Numbered from the stretch's first letter, positions 7,726-17,106 are shown. The stretch: 64,000 nt of DNA from JAWVFM01 sp963841455 (GCA_963841455.1 CAWJCU010000002.1:1-64000), one strand, 5' to 3'. Numbers and translations: made by a program. The notes: a model not told the origin generated them from the letters alone.

Positions 7726-8682
7726 ATGGGCCGGGACGAAGACTGGGAGCGCTCGGTGATCGAGCCCGCGCGGAGCCGCCGCCGGCACCACCGGGTCGCT
7801 CGGGCGCGGCGGCGGCGTCTGAGGCTGCTGGCAGCGGCAGCCAGCCTCATCGCGCTCGTCGTCATCGTAGTCGCCGAGACGGGTGGATCCGGCGACGGGC
7901 CGGCCGGCCGCCTTTCCCGCGACGGCGGCGCGAAAGCCGGACCCCGCTCGACCGCCGCCTCGGTATCAAGGGTTCGCCGCGCCGCCCACGAGCGCGAGGG
8001 AAGGACGATCGACCGGATCCTCTCGTACACGTCGTTCGTGAGCAAGGGGGTCCCTCGGAAGCGCGAGGTCGCCCTCACATTCGACGACGGCCCCGGCCCC
8101 TACACACCCAAGATCCTCCGCCTGCTTCGCCACCGGCACGCACACGCGACGTTCTTCGAGGTCGGCGCGATGCTCGCCTACTTCCATGGCAGCACCAGAC
8201 GGCAGCTGCGCGACGGCGACGCGATCGGTGACCACACGATGAACCATCCGCACATGGGGCAACTGGCGCCAGAGACCCAGCGCTCCGAGCTCATCGACCA
8301 GGCCGCCGCTCTCCGGAGCTACGGGGCGCCGGCCCCCCGCCTCTTCCGGCCGCCCTACGGCTCATTCGACCTCGACACCCTCCGGCTGCTTCGCCGCGAG
8401 CGGATGCTCATGGTCCTCTGGAGCACCGACACCCAGGACTACGCCGAGCCGGGCTCGGACGTCATCGCCGAGCGAGCGCTCGCCGGAGCTCATCCTGGCG
8501 CGATCATCCTCCTGCACGACGGCGGCGGCGATCGGTCGGAGACCGTCGAAGCGATCCCGAAGATCGTCCGCGGCATCCGGGCGCGCCACCTACGCCTCGT
8601 CACGGTTCCCCGGCTGCTCCTCGACGATCCCCCGCCGCATCATCAAGCGGTGCCCTGGGACCTCGGTGGCAGCGGGTCGTGA
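7726..8682 (+). CDS. Polysaccharide deacetylase (NodB/CE4 family), membrane anchored
   Basis: A 318-aa protein with an Arg-rich N-terminus and one helix at residues 33-51, placing the catalytic domain outside the membrane. NodB motifs are intact: TFDDGP (D120, D121), HTMNHPHM (metal ligands H170 and H174), RPPYG, and LLHDGGG near the end. It probably removes acetyl groups from peptidoglycan or another N-acetylglucosamine polymer. It stands alone, divergent from the cox operon. The substrate cannot be told from sequence. Confidence 0.9.
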   Translation: MGRDEDWERSVIEPARSRRRHHRVARARRRRLRLLAAAASLIALVVIVVAETGGSGDGPAGRLSRDGGAKAGPRSTAASVSRVRRAAHEREGRTIDRILSYTSFVSKGVPRKREVALTFDDGPGPYTPKILRLLRHRHAHATFFEVGAMLAYFHGSTRRQLRDGDAIGDHTMNHPHMGQLAPETQRSELIDQAAALRSYGAPAPRLFRPPYGSFDLDTLRLLRRERMLMVLWSTDTQDYAEPGSDVIAERALAGAHPGAIILLHDGGGDRSETVEAIPKIVRGIRARHLRLVTVPRLLLDDPPPHHQAVPWDLGGSGS

Positions 8683-8880
8683 GCGGGGCCCTCTTCCCCG
8701 ACTACGCGGTCAACTCGTGGGCCAGGTGGAGTATCCCGCCCTCGTATGTCCTCCGATGCGGTCAGGCTGAACTTCGCTGCCGGCTGCCGTCGGCGAGCAT
8801 CGCCCGAAGCGGTCCACTGCCGCTGAACGCTGGCGATCGAGCCGCCCGGCACCGCAGCGAGGCCTGCGTTTCGGATTACG

Positions 8881-10299
8881 TCAGCTCAGGTGGAAGGTGA
8901 GCACGACCCTGGACTGAGCGCCATCGCCCTGCTCGGAGTCGGTCGGCACGTCGGGATCGACGAAGAGGAGACCATCTACCTTCACTAGGGCATGGGCCCA
9001 GCTGCCTCCTCCGCCACCGCCACCGCATGAGGCGCCCGCACCGCCACCGCCGTAGCCACCGCCGCCACCGTCGTGTCCTCCGCCGCCCGCTCCGGTGGCC
9101 CAGCCGGCCGCGGCCGGGTCGACCGCGCCTCCGTTGACCCATCCGACCGCGGAGCTCAGCTTCCCCGGACCGCCGTAGCCACCGAGTCCGTCGGTCCCGG
9201 CGCTGTCGTCCTTGCCGCCCGCGGCGCCGCCATTGCCGCCGCTGCCGCCCCCACCGACGTTGGCCCCCTGGCCGCTCTGACCGGACCCGTTCACGTCACC
9301 GAGGGAGGCGGCGGCGATCGCCACGCCCCCGGCTCCGCCGCGGCCGGGGCACCCCTTCCCGCCCCCTCCGGACCCTCCGGCGACCACTTGGACTCCGCCG
9401 GGGAACGCGGCGATGCTCGAGATCGCCTGCGTCGAGACGATCGTCGAGGCGCCACCCTGCCCACCGGAGTTGGCGTGCTTGGAGCCGCTCGCACCCACGT
9501 AGAGGTAAAGCGTGTCGCCGCTGAGAGTGCCGATCGATGTGACCGCGATCGCATAGCCGGCGTAGCCGCCGTACGCGCCCGGGTAGAGCGACCCCGAGTC
9601 CGCACCCTGGGCGCCGCGCCCACCCCATGCCTGCGTCCAGAGCGGCGTCGACGAGTCGATCTGGCGGCCGAGAGCGCTTTCGAGCTGGCTCACCATCGAG
9701 TCGACGGACAACCTGGTCGAGCTCGTGTACGTGCATGTGATGTAGGGCAGTCCGGGCTGACAGCCCGGAGGCAGCCCGTAGCCCGCGTCGTCGATGAAAA
9801 GCGAGGCCGCCGTGAAGTGCCGAGGGACGTGATCGTCACGCCGGCGCTCGAGGTGGGAGAGGTTCCCGGTCGCCCTGTGGAGGAGCTTCGCCGGGTAGCG
9901 AACGGTCCTCGTCTTTCTCTTGTAATGGGGGGCGCCGAGCTTGAGGACGACGGTGTCCTCGTCGTCCGCGGCGTTGAGCAGGGTGAGGGCGGCGTTCGGC
10001 GGAACCTCCCCGAAGCCGAACCCGGCCCAGGAGCGGACGAAGCGTGCCAGCGGGATCTGCCCCGTCCGCCGTGCCGGTCGATCATCGAACCAGACGACCT
10101 GGGGGGCTACGCCGCGGAGCTTCAGGGCGAGGTGGTGCTTTCCCCTCACCGGCGTCAACGTTCCCCGCTTCGCTGTCTGGGTGATGAGGCGGCCGACCCC
10201 GTGCTCCGCCGGTGAGTCCGACTTCTGCGCCAGGGCGGCGCTGGCGCCCGCTATTGCGAGCGCGAGGGTGAGGAGCACGGTGACGGAGCCGCGGGTCAC
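8881..10299 (-). CDS. Secreted glycine-rich repeat protein
   Basis: A 472-aa protein with a classical signal peptide (MTRGSVTVLLTLALAIAGAS, cleavage near ALA-Q). Residues 30-170 form a mixed domain; residues 215-450 are dominated by Gly with short GG, GGAGG and GYGG runs, and four cysteines are dispersed. The composition suggests a flexible surface or matrix protein. The C-terminal 30 residues (ALVKVDGLLFVDPDV...RVVLTFHLS) look like a closing beta strand pair. No enzyme motif is seen and no family is recognised. The 200 bp before it (8683-8880) contain nothing recognisable. Confidence 0.7.
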   Translation of the reverse strand: MTRGSVTVLLTLALAIAGASAALAQKSDSPAEHGVGRLITQTAKRGTLTPVRGKHHLALKLRGVAPQVVWFDDRPARRTGQIPLARFVRSWAGFGFGEVPPNAALTLLNAADDEDTVVLKLGAPHYKRKTRTVRYPAKLLHRATGNLSHLERRRDDHVPRHFTAASLFIDDAGYGLPPGCQPGLPYITCTYTSSTRLSVDSMVSQLESALGRQIDSSTPLWTQAWGGRGAQGADSGSLYPGAYGGYAGYAIAVTSIGTLSGDTLYLYVGASGSKHANSGGQGGASTIVSTQAISSIAAFPGGVQVVAGGSGGGGKGCPGRGGAGGVAIAAASLGDVNGSGQSGQGANVGGGGSGGNGGAAGGKDDSAGTDGLGGYGGPGKLSSAVGWVNGGAVDPAAAGWATGAGGGGHDGGGGGYGGGGAGASCGGGGGGGSWAHALVKVDGLLFVDPDVPTDSEQGDGAQSRVVLTFHLS

Positions 10300-10352
10300 G
10301 CCACTGTTCTATCGGCGCCCGTTGGCCGGCCTTTAAGCGCGTCGCCCCGAAA

Positions 10353-10424
10353 GCGGACGACGGGTCTCGAACCCGCGACCTTCGGCTTGGGAAGCCGACG
10401 CTCTACCAACTGAGCTACGTCCGC
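10353..10424 (-). tRNA. tRNA-Gly (anticodon CCC)
   Basis: Read on the minus strand, the acceptor arms GCGGACG and CGTCCGC pair perfectly over 7 bp. The D-loop AGCTCAGTTGGTAGAGC, the anticodon stem TCGGC/GCCGA with loop TTCCCAA, and the T-arm GCGGGTTCGAGACCCGT are all canonical. Anticodon CCC reads GGG. The 3' CCA is not encoded. Confidence 0.97.
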
Positions 10425-10438
10425 GCGAAGGGCCGATT

Positions 10439-10837
10439 CTAGGTCAGCCATGGGGGAATCCGGTCAGCTTGAGCACCGGGCGGCGCACACTGCGACGCCT
10501 CGATCGCCGGAAGCCATTCGCGGCATCGCCAGTTGGCGAGATTGAAGACGCGATGCCGGGGCCGCACCGTCCTTCGGCTGACAGCCGCCACCGTGCGATG
10601 CGGGTCCGCGCGGGGCGCGCACGTCGCCGGCTCGGAGCTGCGGGGAGCGTGCGGGTCGCGTCGTGGCCCCCGCGGGCCGCGCGGCATCGGATGCGGTCGT
10701 CGCGGTTCGCGATGGGATTGGTCGGGGGGCGCCTCGTCCTCTTGGGGTACCAACCGCCGAAAGGCCCAAGCGAAATAGCCCAGGATCGCGACAGGGATAA
10801 CGGACGGAAACAGGATCGAGAGCAGCGTGCCCTCCAC
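10439..10837 (-). CDS. Small putative membrane protein
   Basis: A 132-aa frame starting MEGTLLSILFPSVIPVAILG with one clear hydrophobic helix (residues 4-27), then a long Arg/Pro-rich tail of uneven quality. The N-terminal 45 residues look coding; the rest may be read-through into non-coding DNA beside the tRNA. It is divergent from the membrane protein at 10895, sharing a 57-bp promoter gap. No family recognised. Confidence 0.35.
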   Translation of the reverse strand: MEGTLLSILFPSVIPVAILGYFAWAFRRLVPQEDEAPPDQSHREPRRPHPMPRGPRGPRRDPHAPRSSEPATCAPRADPHRTVAAVSRRTVRPRHRVFNLANWRCREWLPAIEASQCAPPGAQADRIPPWLT

Positions 10838-10894
10838 TCGTCGGAGTTTACGCCTGAGCTACGCCCGCGAGCGGCGAATTCTAGGATCAGCTCC

Positions 10895-11653
10895 GTGAGC
10901 CGCGAGGTCCTGCTCTTCTTGGCGGTGTTCGCGGCCGCGGCCGTGGAGGCGGTCGAGGCGGTGACGATCGTGCTCGCCGCCGGGCTGACGCGCGGCTGGA
11001 GATCGGCGCTCGTCGGCACGGGCGCGGCGCTCCTGGTGCTGGCGGCGATCGTCGCGGCGCTCGGCCCGGCGCTCACGCTGCTGCCGATCGACACCCTGCG
11101 CCTCGTCGTTGGCGGCCTGCTCGTGGTCTTCGGGCTGCAATGGCTCCGCAAGGCCATCCTGCGATCGAGCGGTTTCGTCCCGCTCCACGACGAGGAGGCC
11201 ATCTTCGCCGCCGAGCTAGCAGCGGCGCGTGCGGCCGGCCGCGAGCCGCGGGCGATCGACCACTACGGGTTCTTCATCAGCTTCAAGGGCGTGCTCTTGG
11301 AGGGGCTCGAGGTCGCGTTCATCGTCGTCACCTTCGGCTCGAACGAGAACGACCTCCCGCTCGCGATCCTCGCCGGGGTCGTCGCGGTTGCGCTCGTCGT
11401 CGCCGCCGGCTTCGCGGCGCGCCGGCCCCTCGCCCGAGTTCCCGAGAACACCCTCAAGTACGCGGTGGGCGTGATGCTGACCGCCTACGGGACCTTCTGG
11501 GGCGCGGAGGGCGCCGGCGCCGACTGGCCCGGCGGCGATGCCGCGCTCCTCGCCCTGATCGCGGTCGTCCTCGCCGTCTCGGCCGCGATGGTCGCGGCAC
11601 TACGCCATCGCCGGGAGCAACCGCCCGCGGCGCTCGCGCCGGAGGCCCGATGA
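10895..11653 (+). CDS. Polytopic membrane protein, COG4280-like
   Basis: A 252-aa protein with about seven helices and a repeated layout: helices with acidic residues (AAVEAVEAVTIVLAAGLTRG) and, after a cytoplasmic loop, a second half with FKGVLLEGLEVAFIVVTFGS. The conserved Glu residues within helices and the inverted-repeat feel resemble small cation/transport families such as COG4280. The start is GTG at 10895, chosen because it begins the first helix; the ribosome site is weak. It overlaps the next small gene by 4 bp. Substrate unknown. Confidence 0.7.
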   Translation: MSREVLLFLAVFAAAAVEAVEAVTIVLAAGLTRGWRSALVGTGAALLVLAAIVAALGPALTLLPIDTLRLVVGGLLVVFGLQWLRKAILRSSGFVPLHDEEAIFAAELAAARAAGREPRAIDHYGFFISFKGVLLEGLEVAFIVVTFGSNENDLPLAILAGVVAVALVVAAGFAARRPLARVPENTLKYAVGVMLTAYGTFWGAEGAGADWPGGDAALLALIAVVLAVSAAMVAALRHRREQPPAALAPEAR

Positions 11654-11847
11654 GGCGGCTTCGCGACCTCGCCCGCTTCCTCTACGACTTCGTCGTCGGC
11701 GACGACCCCCTGATCGCCGTCGTGATCGTCGCGGCGCTGGCGGCCACGGCGGGGCTCGAGGGGGCGGGCGTGGCCGCCTGGTGGCTACTGCCCGCTGCAG
11801 CGGTCGCGGCGCTGGCGCTCTCGCTCGACCGGGCGACGCGCCGCTGA
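11650..11847 (+). CDS. Small two-span membrane protein coupled to the preceding gene
   Basis: A 65-aa product starting MRRLRDLARFLYDFVVGDD, with hydrophobic helices at about 21-40 and 42-60 and a basic end. The ATG overlaps the TGA of the upstream membrane protein (ATGA), which implies translational coupling and a shared function, perhaps as an accessory subunit. No family recognised. Confidence 0.65.
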   Translation: MRRLRDLARFLYDFVVGDDPLIAVVIVAALAATAGLEGAGVAAWWLLPAAAVAALALSLDRATRR

Positions 11848-11872
11848 CGAGCGCCGTGGGCCAGCCCCCTAT

Positions 11873-12262
11873 CTAGGCGGAGCCGACCGCGCCGAGGAGG
11901 AAGTTGACGATGTCCTCCAGCTCTTGGCGCGCACCCGCCGATAGGTCGGCGCCGCCGCAGGCGAGCACCGTGCAGTCAGGCGGGGCGTCGGGGCCGAACC
12001 CAAGCCCGCCGAGGAGGATCTTCGGGTCCATGAACTGGTTCAGGTCGAAGTTCCAGTTCGGGCCGTCGTCGCCGTACGGCCCGGGGTCGCGGTAGCGGTA
12101 GCCGTCGACGCCCTTGAGCAGGAGCCGCAAGGCGTTGTAGTAGAGGTCGGCGCCCGGGTCGGCGCTCAGGAGCCCCTGCGGGTCGCTCGTACCACCCGGC
12201 TCCGGCAGCCCCGGAGCTTGGCGGGCACTCTTACACCCCCGGCCGGGCGGCCAGCGCCGGTC
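11873..12262 (-). pseudogene. Open reading frame without a start, probably a 5'-truncated gene
   Basis: The frame is open from the stop of the acyl-CoA dehydrogenase gene to 11873 and reads like conserved protein (DPGADLYYNALRLLLKG, then FDLNQFMDPKILLGGLG, ending in a Cys-containing acidic tail). No ATG or GTG is present; the only usable start is TTG at 12130, which would discard the first 44 residues. This suggests a gene that lost its 5' end when it was joined to the dehydrogenase gene, or a sequence error. Family not recognised. Confidence 0.5.
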
Positions 12263-13900
12263 TTAGACGGGCACTCGGTGTCGGTCGATGACGTGCCCGA
12301 AGTCGGTGCCGCGAGGGAGGGTCCCGAAGGCGAGCCCGCCGTCCGCACCGAGGCGCGACGCGCAGAATGCGTCGGCCACCGCCTGGTCGCCGAAGCGCAG
12401 CAGGAGCGATGCCTGGAGCCCGAGCGCCATCCGCTCGACGAGCCGGCGGGCCCTCGCCTCGAGCTCTGCGCCGTCGGCCAGCTCGGCGCGAAGCGCCGCC
12501 AGGTGGGCGTCGAGGCGCGGCTCACCCTCTGCCTGGGCGATCTCCGCCAGCAATGCCTCGGCCGCCCTCGGATTCGTGGCCATCGACCGCAGCACGTCGA
12601 GGCACTGGACGTTCCCCGAGCCCTCCCAGATCGAGTTCAGGGGGGCCTCGCGGTAAAGGCGCGGCATGCCCGACTCCTCGACGTATCCGTTGCCGCCCAG
12701 GCATTCGAGGCACTCCGCGGCGTGCACCGGAGCCCGCTTGCAGAGCCAGTACTTGAGCGTCGCGTTGGCGACCCGCTTCAGGGCCTCGGCGTCCCCGTCG
12801 CCGGCGATCGAGTCGTCATAGGAGCGGGCGAGCCGCATCGCGGCGACGGTCGCGGCCTCGGACTCGATCGCCAGGTCGACCAGGACATTTCGCATCAGGG
12901 GCTGATCGACCAGACTCCTGCCGAACGCCGCCCGGTGAGAGGCGTGATGGACGGCCGCGACGACGCCCGCCCGCATCGCCGCCGCTGCCCCGAGGGCGCA
13001 GTCGAGGCGCGTGTGATTGACCATCTCGATGATCGTCCGTACGCCCGCGCCCTCCTCCCCCACGAGTCGGGCCCAGGCACCGTCGAACTCGATCTCCGAC
13101 GAGGCGTTCGAGCGATTGCCGAGCTTGTCCTTGAGGCGCTGGATGCGAAACCGGTTGCGCTCCCCGTCAGGCATCCAGCGGGTGAAGAGGAAGCACGAGA
13201 TCCCTCCGCTCGCCTGGGCGAGCACGAGGAAGGCGTCGCACATCGGGATCGAGAAGAACCACTTGTGCCCGGTGATCTCGTACTCGGCGCCCGACCCGCC
13301 GCCGTTCAGCGGCCGCGCGGTTGTGGTGTTGGCGCGCACGTCCGATCCGCCCTGCTTCTCGGTCATCCCCATTCCGCAGAGCGCCCCCGGCTTGTCGGGA
13401 GCGGGACGGTTGCGGCCGTCGTATGCGTCGGATAGGAGGCGCGGCTCCCACTCCGCCGCGACCTCGGGCTCGCGGCGGATCGCCGGCACGGCCGAGTAGG
13501 TGGCCGAGAGCGGGCATCCGATTCCGGCCTCGGCCTCGGTGAAGCACATGAAGGCGGCCGCCCGGGCGACGTGCGCCCCGGGGCCGGGCTCACGCCAGGG
13601 CGCCGAGTGGACCCCGTGCTCCACCGCCAGGCCGAGCAGCCGATGCCAGGACGGGTGGTACTCGACCTCGTCGACGCGGTTGCCGAACCGGTCGTGGGTG
13701 CGAAGTTGAGGCGGGTTCTCGTTCGCGAGCGCGCCGAGGTGGCGGACCTCCTCGCTGCCGGCGAGCGCGCCGACGTCGCCGAGGCGGTCCTCCGCCCAGT
13801 CCGCCCCCTCGCGGCGAACGGCGTCGACGAGCACGGGGTCGGCCGCGTAGGCGTTGTAGTCGCCGAGCGGAGGGGGCTGGTTCAGTCCGGCTTGCCCCAT
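12263..13900 (-). CDS. Acyl-CoA dehydrogenase family protein, AidB-like
   Basis: A 545-aa flavoprotein, longer than the usual 380-400 aa acyl-CoA dehydrogenase because of the N-terminal and C-terminal extensions typical of the AidB/isovaleryl-like group. Visible signatures are GMGMTEKQGGSDVRANTT (FAD-binding loop), GHKWFFS, and ECLGGNGYVEE with WEGSGNVQ near the C-terminus. AidB relatives are linked to alkylation damage in E. coli, but many act as ordinary dehydrogenases; the substrate here is unknown. It overlaps the small upstream gene by 19 bp, so the two are co-transcribed. Confidence 0.88.
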   Translation of the reverse strand: MGQAGLNQPPPLGDYNAYAADPVLVDAVRREGADWAEDRLGDVGALAGSEEVRHLGALANENPPQLRTHDRFGNRVDEVEYHPSWHRLLGLAVEHGVHSAPWREPGPGAHVARAAAFMCFTEAEAGIGCPLSATYSAVPAIRREPEVAAEWEPRLLSDAYDGRNRPAPDKPGALCGMGMTEKQGGSDVRANTTTARPLNGGGSGAEYEITGHKWFFSIPMCDAFLVLAQASGGISCFLFTRWMPDGERNRFRIQRLKDKLGNRSNASSEIEFDGAWARLVGEEGAGVRTIIEMVNHTRLDCALGAAAAMRAGVVAAVHHASHRAAFGRSLVDQPLMRNVLVDLAIESEAATVAAMRLARSYDDSIAGDGDAEALKRVANATLKYWLCKRAPVHAAECLECLGGNGYVEESGMPRLYREAPLNSIWEGSGNVQCLDVLRSMATNPRAAEALLAEIAQAEGEPRLDAHLAALRAELADGAELEARARRLVERMALGLQASLLLRFGDQAVADAFCASRLGADGGLAFGTLPRGTDFGHVIDRHRVPV

Positions 13901-14205
13901 CGGCTGTCGCCGTAGTCGCGGGTGTGCTCGTCCTCAGTCGCCGAGCTCTCAGCCAGGCCGGCCCCGGTGAGCATCCGGCGCAGGTCGACGATCATCTGCT
14001 TGTCGACGTCCTTGCCGTGGGGGCGGTGGAGCACCTCGGTCTCGGGTCCCACCGTCACCTCGAACTTGCCGTTGTGCTCCTCGCGCACCGTCCCCACGGC
14101 TTCGAGGAGCGAGATGACCGAGCGCCACTCGACGTTGCCGCTCGCCGGATGACCGAGGATCTTCCGAAGCGTGTCGCGGTGGTGATTGGAGAGCTTCGGC
14201 GCCAT
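13882..14205 (-). CDS. Conserved small protein, possibly HicA-like fold
   Basis: A 107-aa soluble protein starting MAPKLSNHHRDTLRKILGHP. The pattern of a short helix, ISLLEAVGTV, a basic strand, and LHRPHGKDVDKQ followed by LRRMLTGAGL recalls HicA-type dsRNA-binding domains, but no partner antitoxin gene is adjacent, so a toxin role is not supported. The start at 14205 is favoured over ATG 14220, as it gives the expected N-terminus. It overlaps the acyl-CoA dehydrogenase gene. Confidence 0.6.
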   Translation of the reverse strand: MAPKLSNHHRDTLRKILGHPASGNVEWRSVISLLEAVGTVREEHNGKFEVTVGPETEVLHRPHGKDVDKQMIVDLRRMLTGAGLAESSATEDEHTRDYGDSRWGKPD

Positions 14206-14246
14206 CGGCGCAGAGAGCATTACACGCCGCCGTCGGCGACCTCCGG

Positions 14247-16466
14247 CTAGGCGCGCGCCGGGTCCGGCTTCGGCGGCGCGGTGGCCTGGCCGCCCAGGTG
14301 CGGCAGCCAGTCGAGCGCGCGCGGCAGGTACCAGTTGCGCCTGCCGAGAAGCTTCATCACCGACGGCAGCAGCACTGCCCGAACGATCGTCGCGTCGATC
14401 AGGACGGCGACCGAGAGGCCGACTCCGACCTGCTTGAACTCGAGCGCCGAGAGCGTCGCGAAGACGGCGAAGACCGCGATCATGATCGCCGCGGCGCTGG
14501 TGACGACGCCCGCGGTGGACTTGATGCCGTGCGCCACCGCCTCGTCGGAGCTGAGGCCGTCGTCGAATCCCTCGCGGATGCGGCTGAGGATGAACACGTG
14601 GTAGTCCATCGAGAGGCCGAACAACACCACGAACAGGAACAGCGGCAGCCATGAGGTGATGGCGCCGGTGGAGTGGTAGCCGAGGAAGCTCTCCAGGTTG
14701 CCGTCCTGGAAGATCAGCACCAGCACGCCGTACGCCGCGCCCACCGACAGCAGGTTGAGCAGGATCGCCGTCGCCGGGATGACGATCGACCGGAAGGTCA
14801 CGAGCAGCAGCAGGAACGCCATCCCGAGGACGAAGAGGAACACGTACAGGACGTGTGAGTCGAGGGTGGAGTTGAAGTCCACTGTCTGCGCGGTGAAGCC
14901 GGTCACCGCCACGTCCGCGTTCGGCAGCGTGCCGACCGTCGCCGGGATCAGGTTGTCGCGCAGGTTGGCGAGCGAGGCGTCCGAGCGGGGGTCGGTGCCG
15001 TCACCCTTGATCGGGATGTCGATCTGCGCGGTCGTGTGGTCGCTCGAGACCTTGAACGAGGGGGGCGGCTCGAAGTCCCCGCTCGCGATCGCCTTGTCGA
15101 CGAGCGCCTTGGACGCCGCCTTCGCCTGCGGCGAGGTGACGTCGTCGGTCCGCACCACCACCGTCGCCGCCACCTGGTTACCGGGGAACGAGGCCTGGAT
15201 CTGGTTGTAGGTCTTGATCACCGGCAGGTCCTGCGGCAGCGACTTGATGCCGGGTAGCGCCGTGTGCATGCCGAGCACGGGGATGCAGAGCGCGAGCAGA
15301 ACGCCCGCTGAGATCAGAGACGAGGTCCACGGGTGGCGCAGCACCGGGTCGAGGATCGCCGCCCAGACCTTCGACTCTGCCCCCTCCCGCTTTCGCTTCC
15401 CGATGAACGGCACGCGCGCGCGCTCGATGTTGTCGCCGAGCTTCGAGAGCACCGCCGGCAGCACGGTGAGCGACCCGACGAGGGCGACCGCGACGACGAG
15501 GATCGTGCCGGTGGCGAACGAGCGGAAGGTCGGCGCGCCGCCCAGGTACATCCCGGCCATCGCGATCATCACCGTGAGGCCTGAAACCAGAACGGCGCGG
15601 CCTGAGGTCGCAGCCGCGATCTCGAGCGCGGCCTCCTCGCCGCGTCCCTTCGCGCGCTCCTCGCGCTCGCGGCGCACGTAGAACATCGAGTAGTCGACGC
15701 CAACGGCGAGCCCGATCAACAGAACGATCGAGTTGATCGACTGATCGACCGGCGCGATCTGGCTGATCGGGGCGAGCAGGCCGATCGTCATCGCCACCGC
15801 GGTCGCCGCGAGCAGCAATGGGATCCCGGCGGCCACCAGGGCGCCGAAGGCGATCAGCAGGATCACCAGAGTGATCGGCAGCGAGAGCGTCTCCGCCTTC
15901 TTGAAGTCGTCCTCGAAGGACTTGGTGAGCTGCTTCGCAGCGCTCGCTTGCCCGAACTCGCCGATCGTGAAGCTCGGGTTCGCCTCCTGCAGGCGGCGCG
16001 TCGTCGCCAAGGTCGCGCCCGCCTCGTCCTGCGACTTGCTGTCGTTCCCGGCGAGCTGGAAGTTGATCAGCGCCGCCTTTCCGTCGGCGGAGATCTGCTT
16101 CGTCGCGTAGGGCGACTGAAGGCGCTGGACACCCTTCTGCTTCTGAAGCTCGCCCATCGCCTGGGCGACCACGGCGCGGAACTTGGGGTCGGTCGCCTTG
16201 AGCGTGGCCGACTTCACCAGCACCGTCTCGTCGGCGGCCTTGGGGAAGGCGTCGTTGATCAGGTTCTGCGCGTGGCCCGACTCGCCGACGCCCTGCTGGT
16301 TGTTCTCGAGCGTCTTCGTGCCGACGGCGCCGCCGACGAAGACGGACGCGATGACCAGCGCGAGCCAGCCGAAGATCGCGGTCTTGCGGTGGTGCGCGCT
16401 CCAGATCGCGGCGCGGGCGGTGATGTTGCGGGGTGCGGCGGAGGCCGCTGAGGGAGTTTCAGCCAT
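14247..16466 (-). CDS. MMPL/RND-family membrane transporter
   Basis: A 739-aa protein with the RND duplication: one helix near residues 30-50, a large extracytoplasmic domain (50-195), five helices (200-370), a second single helix, a second external domain (about 400-530) and five more helices to residue 715. GLAVGVDYSMFYVRRERE and FGLSMDYHVFILSRIREG are the paired MMPL signature helices with the proton-relay Asp-Tyr. Such pumps export lipids, siderophores or drugs using the proton gradient. The cargo cannot be inferred here; the gene stands alone. Confidence 0.92.
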   Translation of the reverse strand: MAETPSAASAAPRNITARAAIWSAHHRKTAIFGWLALVIASVFVGGAVGTKTLENNQQGVGESGHAQNLINDAFPKAADETVLVKSATLKATDPKFRAVVAQAMGELQKQKGVQRLQSPYATKQISADGKAALINFQLAGNDSKSQDEAGATLATTRRLQEANPSFTIGEFGQASAAKQLTKSFEDDFKKAETLSLPITLVILLIAFGALVAAGIPLLLAATAVAMTIGLLAPISQIAPVDQSINSIVLLIGLAVGVDYSMFYVRREREERAKGRGEEAALEIAAATSGRAVLVSGLTVMIAMAGMYLGGAPTFRSFATGTILVVAVALVGSLTVLPAVLSKLGDNIERARVPFIGKRKREGAESKVWAAILDPVLRHPWTSSLISAGVLLALCIPVLGMHTALPGIKSLPQDLPVIKTYNQIQASFPGNQVAATVVVRTDDVTSPQAKAASKALVDKAIASGDFEPPPSFKVSSDHTTAQIDIPIKGDGTDPRSDASLANLRDNLIPATVGTLPNADVAVTGFTAQTVDFNSTLDSHVLYVFLFVLGMAFLLLLVTFRSIVIPATAILLNLLSVGAAYGVLVLIFQDGNLESFLGYHSTGAITSWLPLFLFVVLFGLSMDYHVFILSRIREGFDDGLSSDEAVAHGIKSTAGVVTSAAAIMIAVFAVFATLSALEFKQVGVGLSVAVLIDATIVRAVLLPSVMKLLGRRNWYLPRALDWLPHLGGQATAPPKPDPARA

Positions 16467-16578
16467 CGCGGATCAGGTTGCCAAATTCGCGTCTACCCCG
16501 CATCGCCGAGACGTGAACGTGTGATCAGCCTCACTCAACCGAGGCGGCCGGCGGAGCTCCCTCCCTACGCTTCCGAGA

Positions 16579-17106
16579 GTGAGCGCGCGCGCCTTCTGGG
16601 CCTTCCTCGCGGTGCTGGCGGTGGTCGGCCTGCTCGCCTACGGCGTCATCAACAAGAGCAACGCCAGGGTCGCCGCCGGCCAGCCGATGCCGAACCGGAC
16701 GCTCCCGAAACTCGACGGCTCGGGCAGCGCCAGCGTCGCCGACTACCGAGGCAAGTGGGTGCTCGTGAACGTGTGGGCCTCGTGGTGCCAGCCCTGCCGC
16801 GACGAGGCGCCGGCGCTCCAGCGGTTCTACAAGGCGGAGCGGAAGAATGGCTTCGTCGTCCTCGGCATCGACTCCCGTGACATCTCGAGCGACGCGCGCG
16901 GCTTCGCCCGCCGCTACGGCATCACCTACCCGCAGCTCCGGGACGGCGCCGGCGAGGTGCCGCACGACCTCGGGATGACCGGCTTTCCCGAGAGCTTCTT
17001 GGTGGATCCCCAGGGCAAGATCGCGCTGGTGCGGCCCGGGCCGGTGAACGCCGAGTACCTCGCGTCGGTCGTGAAGCCGTTCATCGGCGGGGGGGCGAGC
17101 GGGTGA
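16579..17106 (+). CDS. TlpA/ResA-type membrane thiol-disulfide oxidoreductase
   Basis: A 175-aa protein with an N-terminal anchor helix (residues 5-24) and an AhpC/TSA-thioredoxin domain containing the active site WASWCQPCRDEAP and the cis-Pro region TGFPESFLVDPQGKI. It acts outside the membrane to keep apocytochrome c haem-binding cysteines reduced. The start is GTG at 16579. It overlaps the CcmH-like gene by 4 bp, which supports a cytochrome-c maturation role. Confidence 0.9.
   Translation: MSARAFWAFLAVLAVVGLLAYGVINKSNARVAAGQPMPNRTLPKLDGSGSASVADYRGKWVLVNVWASWCQPCRDEAPALQRFYKAERKNGFVVLGIDSRDISSDARGFARRYGITYPQLRDGAGEVPHDLGMTGFPESFLVDPQGKIALVRPGPVNAEYLASVVKPFIGGGASG

Noticed and set aside
8679..8900. 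A 73-codon plus-strand frame after the deacetylase gene
   Set aside because: It has no ribosome site and no protein-like pattern and overlaps the end of the glycine-rich gene.
9000..9300. Repeated GCC/ACC triplets suggesting a repeat array or CRISPR
   Set aside because: These are codons for polyglycine on the minus strand; unit length varies and there are no spacers. No CRISPR array was found anywhere.
9073..10215. A 380-codon plus-strand frame opposite the glycine-rich gene
   Set aside because: Antisense shadow of Gly codons, with no domain; the minus-strand gene has a signal peptide and Shine-Dalgarno.
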